This document shows positions 7,300-16,830 of a stretch of 55,161 nt of DNA, piece after piece. Each line of letters opens with the position of its first letter. Within the stretch, counting starts at the first letter, position 1. The DNA comes from JAJPXC01 sp964517875 (GTDB lineage: Bacteria > Bacteroidota > Bacteroidia > Bacteroidales > Muribaculaceae), in NCBI GenBank assembly GCA_964517875.1, contig CAZFEU010000006.1, forward strand, positions 1 through 55,161. Reading direction: 5' to 3'. The notes under the pieces are model-generated. The model searched no databases, had not been told where the DNA came from, and saw only the letters and a list, made by a program, of their open reading frames with translations. A program made the position numbers and the translations under genes.

Positions 7300-8097
7300 A
7301 TGATTCTCTGTTACACCGGCACCGGCAACTCACTCGCTGTAGCTCTACGCCTCGCCGAAATGCTTGGCGACAGCGTTTTACGGCTTGAGCGTGAAATGCT
7401 AATATCTCCGGCGGCTCATGTCATCGACCTCAGCGGGCATAAACACGTGGTGTGGTGTTTTCCCGTTTATTCCTGGGGGCTGCCACCCGTGATAAGCCGG
7501 GTTATGCAGCATATCACACTCACCAATGCCGACACGCTACCCCACTATATGGTAGCCACCTGCGGCGACGACGCAGGACGTACGCACCTACAGTGGCGAC
7601 ACACCGCTGAATCACGCGGCTGGGATGCACAAAACGCATTCACAGTAGTGATGCCCAACACCTACACGCTGATGAAAGGGTTCGACGTTGACCCGGCCGA
7701 GTTAGAGCAAAGCAAACTCTCCAAAATGCCTGAAGCTGTAGATACTATCGCAGGCAAGATACTTGCAGGCTCCATAGGCGATGAAGTGCTGATGGGTAAG
7801 TGGAGCCGCATCAAGTCAGGCATTATATACCCCTGGTTTGTGCGCCACGCCATGAGCCCAAAACCGTTTCATTATACCGACCGCTGCATTTCGTGTGAAA
7901 TATGCGCGCAAAGCTGCCCGATGAACAATATTACGATGGACAACGCACATCCTCATTGGCACGAAAACTGCGCCTTGTGCCTTCGATGCTACCATCTGTG
8001 CCCCCGCCACGCAGTGGCCTACGGCAAAGCAACAACTAATAAAGGACAATATCATAACCCCTCATTATCACCAATATGTCAACAATCCTCGAAGTAG
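7300..8097 (+). CDS. EFR1-type flavodoxin/ferredoxin fusion
   Basis: A 265-residue electron carrier. Residues 1-170 look flavodoxin-like, with the phosphate-binding loop CYTGTGNSLAVA at 3-14. The C-terminus holds two full 4Fe-4S motifs, CISCEICAQSCP and CALCLRCYHLCP, eight cysteines in all. It likely shuttles electrons between FMN and two iron-sulfur clusters in the cytoplasm; its redox partner is unknown. It starts 4 nt after the Smr gene and overlaps the next ABC gene by 22 nt, so it is part of the operon, though no shared function with the exporter is evident. Confidence 0.88.
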   Translation: MILCYTGTGNSLAVALRLAEMLGDSVLRLEREMLISPAAHVIDLSGHKHVVWCFPVYSWGLPPVISRVMQHITLTNADTLPHYMVATCGDDAGRTHLQWRHTAESRGWDAQNAFTVVMPNTYTLMKGFDVDPAELEQSKLSKMPEAVDTIAGKILAGSIGDEVLMGKWSRIKSGIIYPWFVRHAMSPKPFHYTDRCISCEICAQSCPMNNITMDNAHPHWHENCALCLRCYHLCPRHAVAYGKATTNKGQYHNPSLSPICQQSSK

Positions 8098-9014
8098 AGC
8101 ACGTGTCGAAACACTATGCGGGCCATACCGCTCTTGACGACGTGTCACTATCGGTAAAACCCGCCACAGTTTACGGCCTTCTCGGCCCCAATGGCGCCGG
8201 CAAAACAACATTGATTCGCATCATCAACCATATTACAGCGCCCGACGAAGGCCGTGTGATTTACGATGGCCATCCCCTCGTGGCCGATGATGTACGCACA
8301 ATAGGGTATCTGCCCGAAGAGCGCGGACTTTATAAAAAAATGAAGGTGGGCGAGCAGGCAGTGTTCTTCGCCCGACTCAAAGGATTGTCAAAACATGACG
8401 CCGTCACCGAGCTGCGTAAGTGGTTTGAAAAATTCGACATACTGCCTTGGTGGGACAAGAAGGTAGAGGAGCTGTCAAAAGGCATGGCACAAAAAGTGCA
8501 ATTCATCATCACAGTGCTTCACCGCCCCAAGCTTCTGATTTTCGATGAACCATTCTCCGGGTTTGACCCTATCAACGCCGACTTGCTGAAGAAAGAGATA
8601 CTCGATCTACGCAACCAGGGTTCCACCGTGATCTTCTCTACGCATAATATGAGCTCGGTTGAAGAGCTGTGCGACGATATCACCCTTATCAACAAGTCGC
8701 ACAACATACTCTCAGGCAACGTCCAGGAAATACGTCAAGCCCATTCCAGAGGCTTATATTCCGTGAGATTCAACGGCGACCCATTAACATTAATTAATGC
8801 GCTTGACACTCAACTGGCCCACCACAAAATAGGAGTGCCCGACCAACATGGTGAGTTGCTGAAAGTAATATTCAAGCCCGATGTCGACATGCGCGCAGCC
8901 ATCGACACAATCAACCGCACAGTTGAGCTACGCTCATTCACACCCATCATCCCCTCGATGGACGAGATATTTATCCGCACTGTTCAATCCAATAATCAGC
9001 AATCTTTCTTATGA
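8076..9014 (+). CDS. ABC exporter ATPase, NatA-like
   Basis: The 312-residue ATPase of a two-gene ABC exporter. Walker A GPNGAGKTT (about 36-44), LPEERGLYKKMKV after the Q-loop, signature LSKGMAQKVQ in place of LSGG, Walker B LLIFDEPFSGFD and H-loop STHNM. The DEPFSGFDPIN and LPEERGLY forms are typical of the NatA/YhaQ group. The substrate is unknown; Na+ extrusion is the namesake only. The stop overlaps the start of the permease gene (ATGA). Confidence 0.88.
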   Translation: MSTILEVEHVSKHYAGHTALDDVSLSVKPATVYGLLGPNGAGKTTLIRIINHITAPDEGRVIYDGHPLVADDVRTIGYLPEERGLYKKMKVGEQAVFFARLKGLSKHDAVTELRKWFEKFDILPWWDKKVEELSKGMAQKVQFIITVLHRPKLLIFDEPFSGFDPINADLLKKEILDLRNQGSTVIFSTHNMSSVEELCDDITLINKSHNILSGNVQEIRQAHSRGLYSVRFNGDPLTLINALDTQLAHHKIGVPDQHGELLKVIFKPDVDMRAAIDTINRTVELRSFTPIIPSMDEIFIRTVQSNNQQSFL

Positions 9015-10321
9015 ACAACAATATATGGCTGGTGATACGCCGCGAATTTCTGGAGCGAGTCACCAAGAAAAGTTTTATCATCACCACCCTGTTGATGCCA
9101 TTGATTATGGTGGCGCTGATGGTAGCCCCTGCGGCTATTATGCAACTCAACACATCCGACGCTAAAGTGATAGGCATTATCGACTCGCGCGACAGCATCG
9201 GAGCTAAATTACAAAGCGACGAATATGTGAAATTTGTAATGCTCACACAATCGCGCAACGAGGCCATGAACGATGAAACCCTTGATGGAATACTTGAAAT
9301 CGGGCCAAACATTGTAGACCAGCCCGACAACGTACGCCTCTATACCCGGGATGCCGCGCCCATTGAGGTTACCACCGATATCACCGGGCAGCTCAACCGC
9401 ATCATTGAGACAGAGCGCATGGAGGCCTACCACATCGACAACCTCGACAAAATAATCGAGGAGGTGCAGGTTGATGTCAACCTTGCCACAGCCCGCATTA
9501 CCAGCGACAACGACACAACCGACACTTCGCAAATGCTTAGCATGGCTATAGGTTTTGTTATGACTTTCGTGCTGTATATGTTCCTGCTGATGTACGGACA
9601 GATGGTGATGACCTCAATCATCGAGGAGAAAAACAACCGTGTACTCGAGGTAATGGTATCGTCGGTCAAGCCCACTCATCTGATGATGGGCAAGATTGTA
9701 GGCGTGGGGCTTGTGGCAGTGGTGCAGGTGGTGATATGGGGCGCGCTTATTGCAGCATTCTCATCCCTGCTTCTACCTGCTATCATGCCTGCTGATCTTA
9801 TGGCCGATGTCAATGCCTACTCAGCCGGGTCGCTCACAGCCGCCCAGGCAAGCACCGACTTCGATCTTGTGCAGGCTATTGCCACTTTAGGGTCGCTTGG
9901 ATTCATTCTGAAGATATTCGGCTTCATATTGCTGTTCCTAATCGGCGGATTCCTGTTCTACGCTGCCATCAATGCTGCTATAGGCTCATCGGTCGACAAC
10001 ATTCAGGATGCAAGCCAGCTGCAGGTATTTGTGGTAATCCCTGTGTTACTTGGCATGGTATTCGCACTCAGTGTAGTCAACGATCCTACAAGCACCCTGG
10101 CTATGTGGCTGTCATTTATCCCCTTCACATCACCGATGGTGATGATGGCCCGTATACCGTTTGACATACCGGCATGGGAAATCGTGCTGTCGCTTGTCAT
10201 ACTTTATATATCCTTTGTAGCCATGGTGTGGATTGCCGCCAAGATATACCGCGTCGGCATATTCATGTACGGCAAGAAACCCTCAATCAAGGAGCTCATA
10301 CGCTGGGCACGATACAAGTAA
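9011..10321 (+). CDS. ABC-2 type permease, NatB-like
   Basis: A 436-residue membrane partner of the preceding ATPase. One span lies near residues 22-42 (SFIITTLLMPLIMVALMVAP), followed by a large extracytoplasmic region to about 170. Then come at least five hydrophobic segments (MAIGFVMTFVLYMFLLMYG; VGVGLVAVVQVVIWGALIAA; LKIFGFILLFLIGGFLFYAA; VFVVIPVLLGMVFALSVV; WEIVLSLVILYISFVAMVW). The cytoplasmic IIEEKNNRVLEVMVSSV coupling segment is typical of ABC2_membrane_3 proteins. Substrate not known. Confidence 0.87.
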   Translation: MNNNIWLVIRREFLERVTKKSFIITTLLMPLIMVALMVAPAAIMQLNTSDAKVIGIIDSRDSIGAKLQSDEYVKFVMLTQSRNEAMNDETLDGILEIGPNIVDQPDNVRLYTRDAAPIEVTTDITGQLNRIIETERMEAYHIDNLDKIIEEVQVDVNLATARITSDNDTTDTSQMLSMAIGFVMTFVLYMFLLMYGQMVMTSIIEEKNNRVLEVMVSSVKPTHLMMGKIVGVGLVAVVQVVIWGALIAAFSSLLLPAIMPADLMADVNAYSAGSLTAAQASTDFDLVQAIATLGSLGFILKIFGFILLFLIGGFLFYAAINAAIGSSVDNIQDASQLQVFVVIPVLLGMVFALSVVNDPTSTLAMWLSFIPFTSPMVMMARIPFDIPAWEIVLSLVILYISFVAMVWIAAKIYRVGIFMYGKKPSIKELIRWARYK

Positions 10322-10344
10322 CATTGCCATAAATCGTATCAACA

Positions 10345-12303
10345 TTGATTTCAATCAACAATCTCTCGGTAGAATTTAGCGCAAAATCGCTGTTCGACAA
10401 CATTAACTATGTGATCAACAAGCGCGACCGCATAGCTCTTGTTGGGAAAAATGGCGCCGGAAAGTCGACGATGCTCAAAATCATCGCCGGCCTACAAAGC
10501 CCTACGTCGGGATCGGTATCGATGCCCAACGACATCACTATTGCTTATCTGCCTCAACAGATGGAGGTGGCCGACGAGCGCACACTCGTAGAAGAAGCAC
10601 GTCTGGCCTTCAGCCATATCGACGATATGCAACGCCGTCTCGACAAGATGAATCAGGAGCTCGCCGAGCGCACCGATTACGAGTCGGAATCGTACCACGC
10701 CCTGATTGAGCGCATGACCACTCTGAGCGAAAACCTCGCTATGGAACAAAGCGAGAATCATGAAGCTGAAATGGAGCGAACATTACTTGGTTTAGGATTC
10801 TTGCGCTCAGATTTTAACCGTCCCACATCAGAATTCTCGGGCGGCTGGCGAATGCGCATCGAGCTTGCCAAGCTTCTGCTTCGACACCCCGATGTGCTCC
10901 TGCTCGACGAGCCTACCAACCACCTCGACATCGAGTCGATTCAGTGGCTTGAGCAATTTCTTATCAACAAAGCCAAGGCGGTAGTACTCGTGAGCCACGA
11001 CCGAGCTTTTATCGACAATGTTACCAACCGAACAATTGAGATATCGCTGGGCAAGATTTACGACTACAACGTCAATTACTCACATTATGTGGAGTTGCAC
11101 CGCGAGCGCATAGAGCAGCAGATGCGTGCCTACCAAAACCAGCAGAAACAGATACAGGACACCGAGGAGTTTATTGAACGCTTCAGATACAAGGCCACAA
11201 AGTCGGTGCAAGTTCAAAGCCGCATCAAGCAATTGGCAAAGATAGAGCGCATCGAGGTAGATGAAGTTGACACATCTCACCTCAATCTGCGCTTTCCTCC
11301 CGCACCACGCTCGGGCGACTACCCACTGATAGCCGACAATCTCGGCAAAGCGTATGGCAATCATCAAGTTTTTGACCATGCCACTTTCACAATTAAGCGC
11401 GGCGAGAAAGTAGCCTTTGTGGGCAAGAACGGCGAGGGCAAGTCAACACTCGTAAAATGCATAATGGGTGAGATACCCTACACTGGCACACTCAAAATAG
11501 GGCATAACGTCAAAATAGGATATTTCGCACAGAATCAGGCCCAACTGCTCGATGGCGACATCACCGTGTTTGACACAATCGACCGCGTGGCCGTGGGAGA
11601 TATACGCACCAAAATCCGCGACATACTGGGCGCATTCATGTTTGGCGGGGAAGCCTCCGACAAGAAAGTGAAAGTGCTTTCGGGCGGTGAGAAAACACGC
11701 CTTGCAATGATACGCCTGCTGCTCGAACCGGTCAATCTACTCATTCTCGACGAGCCAACCAATCACCTCGACATGGCCACCAAGGACATTCTCAAGCAGG
11801 CCATCAAGGATTTTAACGGCACTGTGATCGTAGTGAGCCACGACCGCGAATTTCTCGACGGCTTGGTGGAGAAGGTCTACGAATTTGGGGGCGGACAAGT
11901 ACGAGAATGCCTTGGTGGCATCTACGAATTTCTCGAGAAGAAAAAAATCGCCAATCTGCAAGAGCTGGAGCGCAATCGTACACCAGAAAAACCAGCCGTA
12001 GATGATAAAGCGGCGACAACGACTGATGTCGCACCCAAAACAGAGACAAAGGAAGCTCGCAAACTATCATATGCCGAGCAACGCGAACACGACAAGCTGG
12101 TGCGACGCGCTGAAAAAAAGGTGAAAGACGCTGAAGCCGAAATCGCTGCGATAGAAGCCGAAATCGCCGAAATTGAGGCAAAAATTGCCGCCGGTGAAAC
12201 GGAGGTGGATATCTTCAACCATCATCAGCAAGCCAATAAGCGGCTCGAAAACGCCATGAGCCTGTGGGAACTCGCATCTATGGAGCTTGAAAACATCAGC
12301 TGA
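10345..12303 (+). CDS. ABC-F family ATPase
   Basis: A soluble twin-ABC protein of 652 residues that would act on ribosomes. First cassette: GKNGAGKST, SGGWRMRIELAKLLL, LLLDEPTNHLD. Linker rich in Arg/Gln (RERIEQQMRAYQNQQKQIQD). Second cassette: GKNGEGKST, LSGGEKTRLAMIRLLL, LILDEPTNHLD. C-terminal charged coiled coil (about 565-650). It has no membrane domain. The start is a TTG at 10345: no ATG is in frame between the natB-like stop and the conserved MISINNLSVEF start. It may be a housekeeping factor; antibiotic protection cannot be inferred. Confidence 0.9.
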   Translation: MISINNLSVEFSAKSLFDNINYVINKRDRIALVGKNGAGKSTMLKIIAGLQSPTSGSVSMPNDITIAYLPQQMEVADERTLVEEARLAFSHIDDMQRRLDKMNQELAERTDYESESYHALIERMTTLSENLAMEQSENHEAEMERTLLGLGFLRSDFNRPTSEFSGGWRMRIELAKLLLRHPDVLLLDEPTNHLDIESIQWLEQFLINKAKAVVLVSHDRAFIDNVTNRTIEISLGKIYDYNVNYSHYVELHRERIEQQMRAYQNQQKQIQDTEEFIERFRYKATKSVQVQSRIKQLAKIERIEVDEVDTSHLNLRFPPAPRSGDYPLIADNLGKAYGNHQVFDHATFTIKRGEKVAFVGKNGEGKSTLVKCIMGEIPYTGTLKIGHNVKIGYFAQNQAQLLDGDITVFDTIDRVAVGDIRTKIRDILGAFMFGGEASDKKVKVLSGGEKTRLAMIRLLLEPVNLLILDEPTNHLDMATKDILKQAIKDFNGTVIVVSHDREFLDGLVEKVYEFGGGQVRECLGGIYEFLEKKKIANLQELERNRTPEKPAVDDKAATTTDVAPKTETKEARKLSYAEQREHDKLVRRAEKKVKDAEAEIAAIEAEIAEIEAKIAAGETEVDIFNHHQQANKRLENAMSLWELASMELENIS

Positions 12304-12304
12304 C

Positions 12305-12335
12305 TTGCTAATTAATTCACAAAATGCTAATTTTG
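12305..12335 (+). promoter_or_regulatory. Promoter of cdsA
   Basis: TTG at 12305-12307, a 20-nt spacer and TAATTTTG at 12328-12335. The predicted leader to the GTG at 12364 is about 25 nt. Confidence 0.55.
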
Positions 12336-12363
12336 GCATCATAAACCATAATTCAGATTCATC

Positions 12364-13176
12364 GTGAACAAAAATTGGATAACACGCTCACTCACGGGCA
12401 TTGTATATATTGCAGTGATTGTGGCCGGCATACTCCTTAACGGCACATATTTCCTGGCAATGGCTTTTATTCTTGCCATACCCGCCGTGATGGAGTACAA
12501 GCGCATCACTCTCAAGGACTGGCACGGATCTTCGCTCAACACTATCCTTGACATCGTTGCTACCGCTCTCATCATATCATCAACAGTGATCACCGAGCTC
12601 ACCGCTATTTTGCTTGCTGCAGCCATGCTCACTGTGATAATACGAATGATATCAATGCTATACAACCATAGCGAGGATCCACTACGCTCCATCACCAGCT
12701 CGCTATCAGTGCTCGTATACATAGCCATGCCAATGGCCATGATGGGCATGATACAGGCTTACAACCCCCATCTGTTGCTCCTGATGTTTGTGCTGATATG
12801 GCTCAACGACACCGGCGCTTTCATTGTAGGCTCGCTTATCGGTCGCCATCGTCTGTTTGAACGAATATCTCCCAAGAAATCATGGGAAGGTTTCTTCGGT
12901 GGCCTACTTTTCGCCATCATAGCCGCAATTGCCGCCGGCCAGTTCTATCCCGACTATTTCAAGCTCACACTGCCGCAAGCCACATTGCTGGGCGCTATCG
13001 TCACAGTGGCCGCAACTTACGGCGACCTTATCGAGTCGTGTCTTAAGCGCAACGCCGGTGTAAAGGATTCAGGCAACTTGCTGCCAGGCCACGGAGGTAT
13101 GCTCGACCGTATTGACTCGCTGCTCCTTGTGGCACCTTGTGTGGTTCTCTTTATGTCATTTTTCTTAATAAAATAA
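12364..13176 (+). CDS. cdsA: Phosphatidate cytidylyltransferase
   Basis: CdsA makes CDP-diacylglycerol from phosphatidate and CTP at the inner membrane, the branch point of phospholipid synthesis. The 270 residues carry about eight hydrophobic segments, and the C-terminal signature runs SCLKRNAGVKDSGNLLPGHG then GMLDRID with its metal-binding Asp residues. The start is GTG at 12364; the reading MNKNWITRSLTG fits the family. It has its own promoter just after the ABC-F stop, and the purM-like gene follows by 9 nt. Confidence 0.94.
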   Translation: MNKNWITRSLTGIVYIAVIVAGILLNGTYFLAMAFILAIPAVMEYKRITLKDWHGSSLNTILDIVATALIISSTVITELTAILLAAAMLTVIIRMISMLYNHSEDPLRSITSSLSVLVYIAMPMAMMGMIQAYNPHLLLLMFVLIWLNDTGAFIVGSLIGRHRLFERISPKKSWEGFFGGLLFAIIAAIAAGQFYPDYFKLTLPQATLLGAIVTVAATYGDLIESCLKRNAGVKDSGNLLPGHGGMLDRIDSLLLVAPCVVLFMSFFLIK

Positions 13177-13185
13177 ATATTAGTC

Positions 13186-14352
13186 ATGTCCGACCAACGA
13201 TATATGCTTCGCGGTGTCTCAGCCGCTAAAGAAGATGTGCACCGCGCAATCCAAAACATCGACAAAGGTATTTTTCCTCAGGCTTTCTGCAAGATAATCC
13301 CCGACATACTTGGCAACGACCCCGAGTATTGTAACATCATGCACGCCGACGGTGCAGGCACAAAATCATCGCTCGCCTATATCTATTGGCGCGAGACAGG
13401 CGATTTGAGTGTATGGCGCGGTATAGCGCGCGATGCGCTGGTGATGAACACCGACGATCTGCTCTGTGTAGGCGCAACCGACAACATTCTTGTGTCATCC
13501 ACTATCGGACGCAACAAGATGTTGATACCCGGCGAAGTGATTGCCGAAATTATCAACGGAACGGAGGAAGCGCTCGAACAGATGCGAGCATGGGGCATAT
13601 CAATCTACTCCACCGGGGGTGAAACCGCCGACGTAGGCGATCTGGTGCGCACCATTATCGTCGACTCCACAGTGACATGTCGCATGCGCCGTGACCAGGT
13701 GATCAACAACGCCAACATCGCCGCTGGCGACGTGATAGTGGGTCTTGCATCGTTCGGTCAAGCAAAATATGAGAATCAATACAACGGCGGCATGGGTTCA
13801 AACGGGCTCACTTCGGCACGCCATGATGTATTCGCCAAATATCTCGCCGCGAAATATCCCGAAAGCTACGATGCTGCCGTACCAGCCGACCTGGTGTATT
13901 CTGGATCAGTAAACCTTACTGACCCGGTAGAGCATACACCGGTTGACGCCGGACATCTCGTGCTTTCACCCACACGCACATATGCTCCGGTAATCAAGAA
14001 GATTCTCGACCAGATGCGTCCGTTGATTCATGGCATGGTCCACTGTACAGGTGGCGCACAGACCAAGGTATTGCACTTTGTCCAAAACAAGCATGTGGTG
14101 AAGGACAACTTATTCCCCACCCCACCCCTGTTTGAACTTATAGCCCGGGAGTCAGGAACTCCCTACGAGGAAATGTATCGTGTGTTCAATATGGGGCACC
14201 GCATGGAAATATACCTTTCACCCAAGCACGCCCAATCGGTGATTGACATAGCACAGGAACTCGGCGTAGATGCACGCATAATCGGCCATGTAGAAGAAGC
14301 CCCTGCCAACCGTCTCACAATAATATCCGACAAAGGCACATTTGAGTACTAA
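13186..14352 (+). CDS. purM: PurM-like AIR synthase
   Basis: PurM closes the imidazole ring of FGAM to give AIR in purine synthesis, using ATP. The product is 388 residues with the PurM N-terminal core (MHADGAGTKSSLA, ARDALVMNTDDLLCVGAT, YSTGGETADVGD) and a C-terminal half with SFGQAKYENQYNGGMGSNGL and HCTGGAQTKVLHF. It is longer than the E. coli enzyme (345) and belongs to the longer Bacteroidota form often labelled AIR synthase-related, so a distinct substrate is possible. Confidence 0.78.
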   Translation: MSDQRYMLRGVSAAKEDVHRAIQNIDKGIFPQAFCKIIPDILGNDPEYCNIMHADGAGTKSSLAYIYWRETGDLSVWRGIARDALVMNTDDLLCVGATDNILVSSTIGRNKMLIPGEVIAEIINGTEEALEQMRAWGISIYSTGGETADVGDLVRTIIVDSTVTCRMRRDQVINNANIAAGDVIVGLASFGQAKYENQYNGGMGSNGLTSARHDVFAKYLAAKYPESYDAAVPADLVYSGSVNLTDPVEHTPVDAGHLVLSPTRTYAPVIKKILDQMRPLIHGMVHCTGGAQTKVLHFVQNKHVVKDNLFPTPPLFELIARESGTPYEEMYRVFNMGHRMEIYLSPKHAQSVIDIAQELGVDARIIGHVEEAPANRLTIISDKGTFEY

Positions 14353-14388
14353 TCATTAAAATATTCACCATAATTTGTACATCACATT

Positions 14389-14937
14389 ATGAAAAAGAAG
14401 TATTTATCGGTAGCAATCCTGCTCACTGTGGCAGCATCGCTTACATTCACATCTTGTATCGGCAGCTTCTCTCTCACCAACAAGCTACTAAGCTGGAACC
14501 GCAACATCAGCAATAAATTTGTAAATGAAGTAGTGTTTTTCGCTTTTTGGGTTATCCCCGTTTATGAAGTTTCAGCACTCGCCGACATGGTCGTGATCAA
14601 TTCGATAGAGTTTTGGAGCGGCAACAATCCCGTGGCGGCAGGCACAAAGGTGATAGATGGTGAAAATGGTCGCTACCTGGTTGACTGCGACGGCAAAGGC
14701 TACACTATCACCTCCCAAGCCGACGGATCGTCAGTACGTCTTGACTTCGACGCACCCACACATACATGGAGCGTGCTCACCGCTGACGGAGAGTCTTATC
14801 CATTTATGACCTTTGTTGACGACTCACACGTTAAAGTCCCCGCAGCCGATGGCTCTTACACCGTAGTTGAGCTATCACAGGCCGGTGCTTACGCTTATAG
14901 CAACGCCATCACAGCATCGCAGTGGGCAAATCGATAA
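14389..14937 (+). CDS. DUF3332 family lipoprotein-like protein
   Basis: A 182-residue protein with a Lys-rich, hydrophobic N-terminus ending TFTSC, a good lipobox (Cys near 23). The next part, GSFSLTNKLLSWNRNISNKF with VNEVVFFAFWVIPVYE and a second hydrophobic stretch, is the DUF3332 pattern. The C-terminal half is beta-rich. Its function is not known. It follows the purM-like gene by 36 nt and is closed by two tandem hairpins. Confidence 0.75.
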   Translation: MKKKYLSVAILLTVAASLTFTSCIGSFSLTNKLLSWNRNISNKFVNEVVFFAFWVIPVYEVSALADMVVINSIEFWSGNNPVAAGTKVIDGENGRYLVDCDGKGYTITSQADGSSVRLDFDAPTHTWSVLTADGESYPFMTFVDDSHVKVPAADGSYTVVELSQAGAYAYSNAITASQWANR

Positions 14938-14947
14938 ATCAAGTATT

Positions 14948-15001
14948 ATGCAGCCAATACGCTGCATCGATCAACCCCGGGCTTTAACGTAGCCCGGGGT
15001 T
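14948..15001 (+). terminator. Tandem hairpins after the DUF3332 gene
   Basis: A small hairpin (atgcagc-6 nt-gctgcat, 14948-14967) is followed at once by a larger one (aaccccgggc / gcccggggtt, 14973-15001, 9-nt loop). There is no T-run. The layout repeats at 29859-29910 after another gene. Confidence 0.65.
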
Positions 15002-15042
15002 GCATCACATCTTACCAACACATCTGATACCATCAAGCCACA

Positions 15043-16803
15043 ATGAAACAACTATCGCTCCTCTCAATATCGCTCCTTACAATATGCACCTCTAATGCAG
15101 TGTGGGCCGATGCCATCCGCGTAAACCAGATTGGGTATTTACCCACCGATGTAAAGGCTGCCGTCTGGATGATCGCCGACAATCCTGAGCCCACCGCCAT
15201 AAAAATACACAATCTCACTACAGGCAAGGAGTTCGCACCCGACTCAGTGGTAGACTACGCTCCCTGGCAACCGATGACCGCCACGCGTCGCATATACTTC
15301 AACAGCGCGACTGAACCCGGCGAATACATCATAAGTGCAGGGGCGACACAATCCCCTAAGTTCCGGATTGGCAGTGATATTTATAAGGGGCTTAATGAGA
15401 TACCGCTTCACTACATGCGCCAACAACGCTGCGGTTATAACCCCTCGCTCGATACGCATTGCCATCAGCACGACGGCATCCTTGTGCTCGCCGACTCACT
15501 CACCGGGCAGCATGTTGATGTTACCGGCGGTTGGCACGATGCAAGTGACTATCTCCAATATCTCACAACCTCGGCCAATGCCGTTTATCAGATGCTTTGG
15601 GCTTATAATGAAAATCCCACTGTATGGGCCGACAATTACGATGCGGCCGGCCGACCAGGTGGCAATGGCATAGCCGATATTCTCGATGAGGCACGTTGGG
15701 GGCTGGAGTGGATGCAACGTATGAACCCACGCGATTCACTTTTTTTGAATCAGATCGCCGACGACCGCGACCATCGCTTTGCCGGACTCCCTGCCGACGA
15801 CAACGTTGACTATGGATGGGGTGCCGGTAAAGAACGCCCTGTTTACCCATGCCACGGCGCACCATATGGACTCGATAAGTATAAAAACCGTAGCCGCGGC
15901 TTAGCTTCATCTGTCGGCAAATTTGCATCATCATTCTCCTTAGGTGCCATGGTGTTCAATGATATCGACCCCGATTTTGCGGCTGATCTCGACCGTCGGT
16001 CAGCAATTGCCTACGAAGTGGCAAAAGCCAATCCCGGAGAGTGTCAGACTGCTTGTACCGTCTCTCCATATTTTTACGAAGAGGATAATTGGGTTGACGA
16101 TATGGAGCTGGCAGCAATCACCCGCTATATGCTGTCGGGCGACAAAAAATATCGCACCGATGCCATCAATTTCGGGCGACTCGAGCCTATAACACCCTGG
16201 ATGGGTGCCGACTCAGCTCGGCACTATCAGTTCTATCCCTTCGTAAACTTAGGGCACCCATCACTGGCCCGCGACAAAGAGGGGAAAGTATCGAAAGAAT
16301 TTTTACGCAACATGCGCTCCGGTCTGGAGCGTGTGGCCCAGCGCGGCGACAATGCCTTTCTCAGCGGCGTGCCGTTTATATGGTGCAGCAACAACCTCAC
16401 CGTAGCACTGGTGACACAAGCGATGCTCTACCGCGACATTACCGGCGACAACCAATTTCTTGAGCTGGAAACATCCGCACGCGACTGGCTTTTTGGCGCC
16501 AATCCATGGGGGCAGTGCATGATTGTAGGTATGCCAGGCGTCACATCATCACCGCACGACCCACACTCTGCCCTCTCCAACCTCGAAAACATTGAAGTAA
16601 CAGGAGGATTGGTCGACGGCCCGGTCTATACCAACATCTACAACTCATTGTGGGGTGTAACGCTGCGCAATCCCGACAGTTTCGCACCCTACCAAAATTC
16701 CACTGTGGTTTACCACGACGACTATCAGGACTACTCAACCAACGAGCCCACCATGGACGGCACCGCATCAATGACCTACTTCCTTGGCCTCCTCGCCCGA
16801 TAA
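15043..16803 (+). CDS. Secreted GH9 family glycoside hydrolase
   Basis: A 586-residue likely beta-glucanase. A signal peptide occupies residues 1-23, followed by an immunoglobulin-like CelD_N domain (IRVNQIGYLPTDVKAAVW..., about 24-105), which usually precedes GH9 modules. The (alpha/alpha)6 catalytic domain follows: GGWHDASDY near 162-170 supplies the two catalytic Asp of the usual DAGDY motif, NGIADILDEARWGLEWM is typical, and TNEPTMDGTA near 566 supplies the acid Glu. GH9 enzymes cleave beta-1,4-glucans or related oligosaccharides. No SusC/SusD pair or carbohydrate-binding module is nearby, so it is not in a classical utilisation locus. Confidence 0.9.
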   Translation: MKQLSLLSISLLTICTSNAVWADAIRVNQIGYLPTDVKAAVWMIADNPEPTAIKIHNLTTGKEFAPDSVVDYAPWQPMTATRRIYFNSATEPGEYIISAGATQSPKFRIGSDIYKGLNEIPLHYMRQQRCGYNPSLDTHCHQHDGILVLADSLTGQHVDVTGGWHDASDYLQYLTTSANAVYQMLWAYNENPTVWADNYDAAGRPGGNGIADILDEARWGLEWMQRMNPRDSLFLNQIADDRDHRFAGLPADDNVDYGWGAGKERPVYPCHGAPYGLDKYKNRSRGLASSVGKFASSFSLGAMVFNDIDPDFAADLDRRSAIAYEVAKANPGECQTACTVSPYFYEEDNWVDDMELAAITRYMLSGDKKYRTDAINFGRLEPITPWMGADSARHYQFYPFVNLGHPSLARDKEGKVSKEFLRNMRSGLERVAQRGDNAFLSGVPFIWCSNNLTVALVTQAMLYRDITGDNQFLELETSARDWLFGANPWGQCMIVGMPGVTSSPHDPHSALSNLENIEVTGGLVDGPVYTNIYNSLWGVTLRNPDSFAPYQNSTVVYHDDYQDYSTNEPTMDGTASMTYFLGLLAR

Positions 16804-16830
16804 CCCTATTCAAGCTATAAACTTGTAGTT

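Noticed and set aside
8076..10321. Firm naming as Na+ exporter natAB
   Set aside because: The similarity is to a broad ABC-2 group with varied substrates, so no gene symbol is given.
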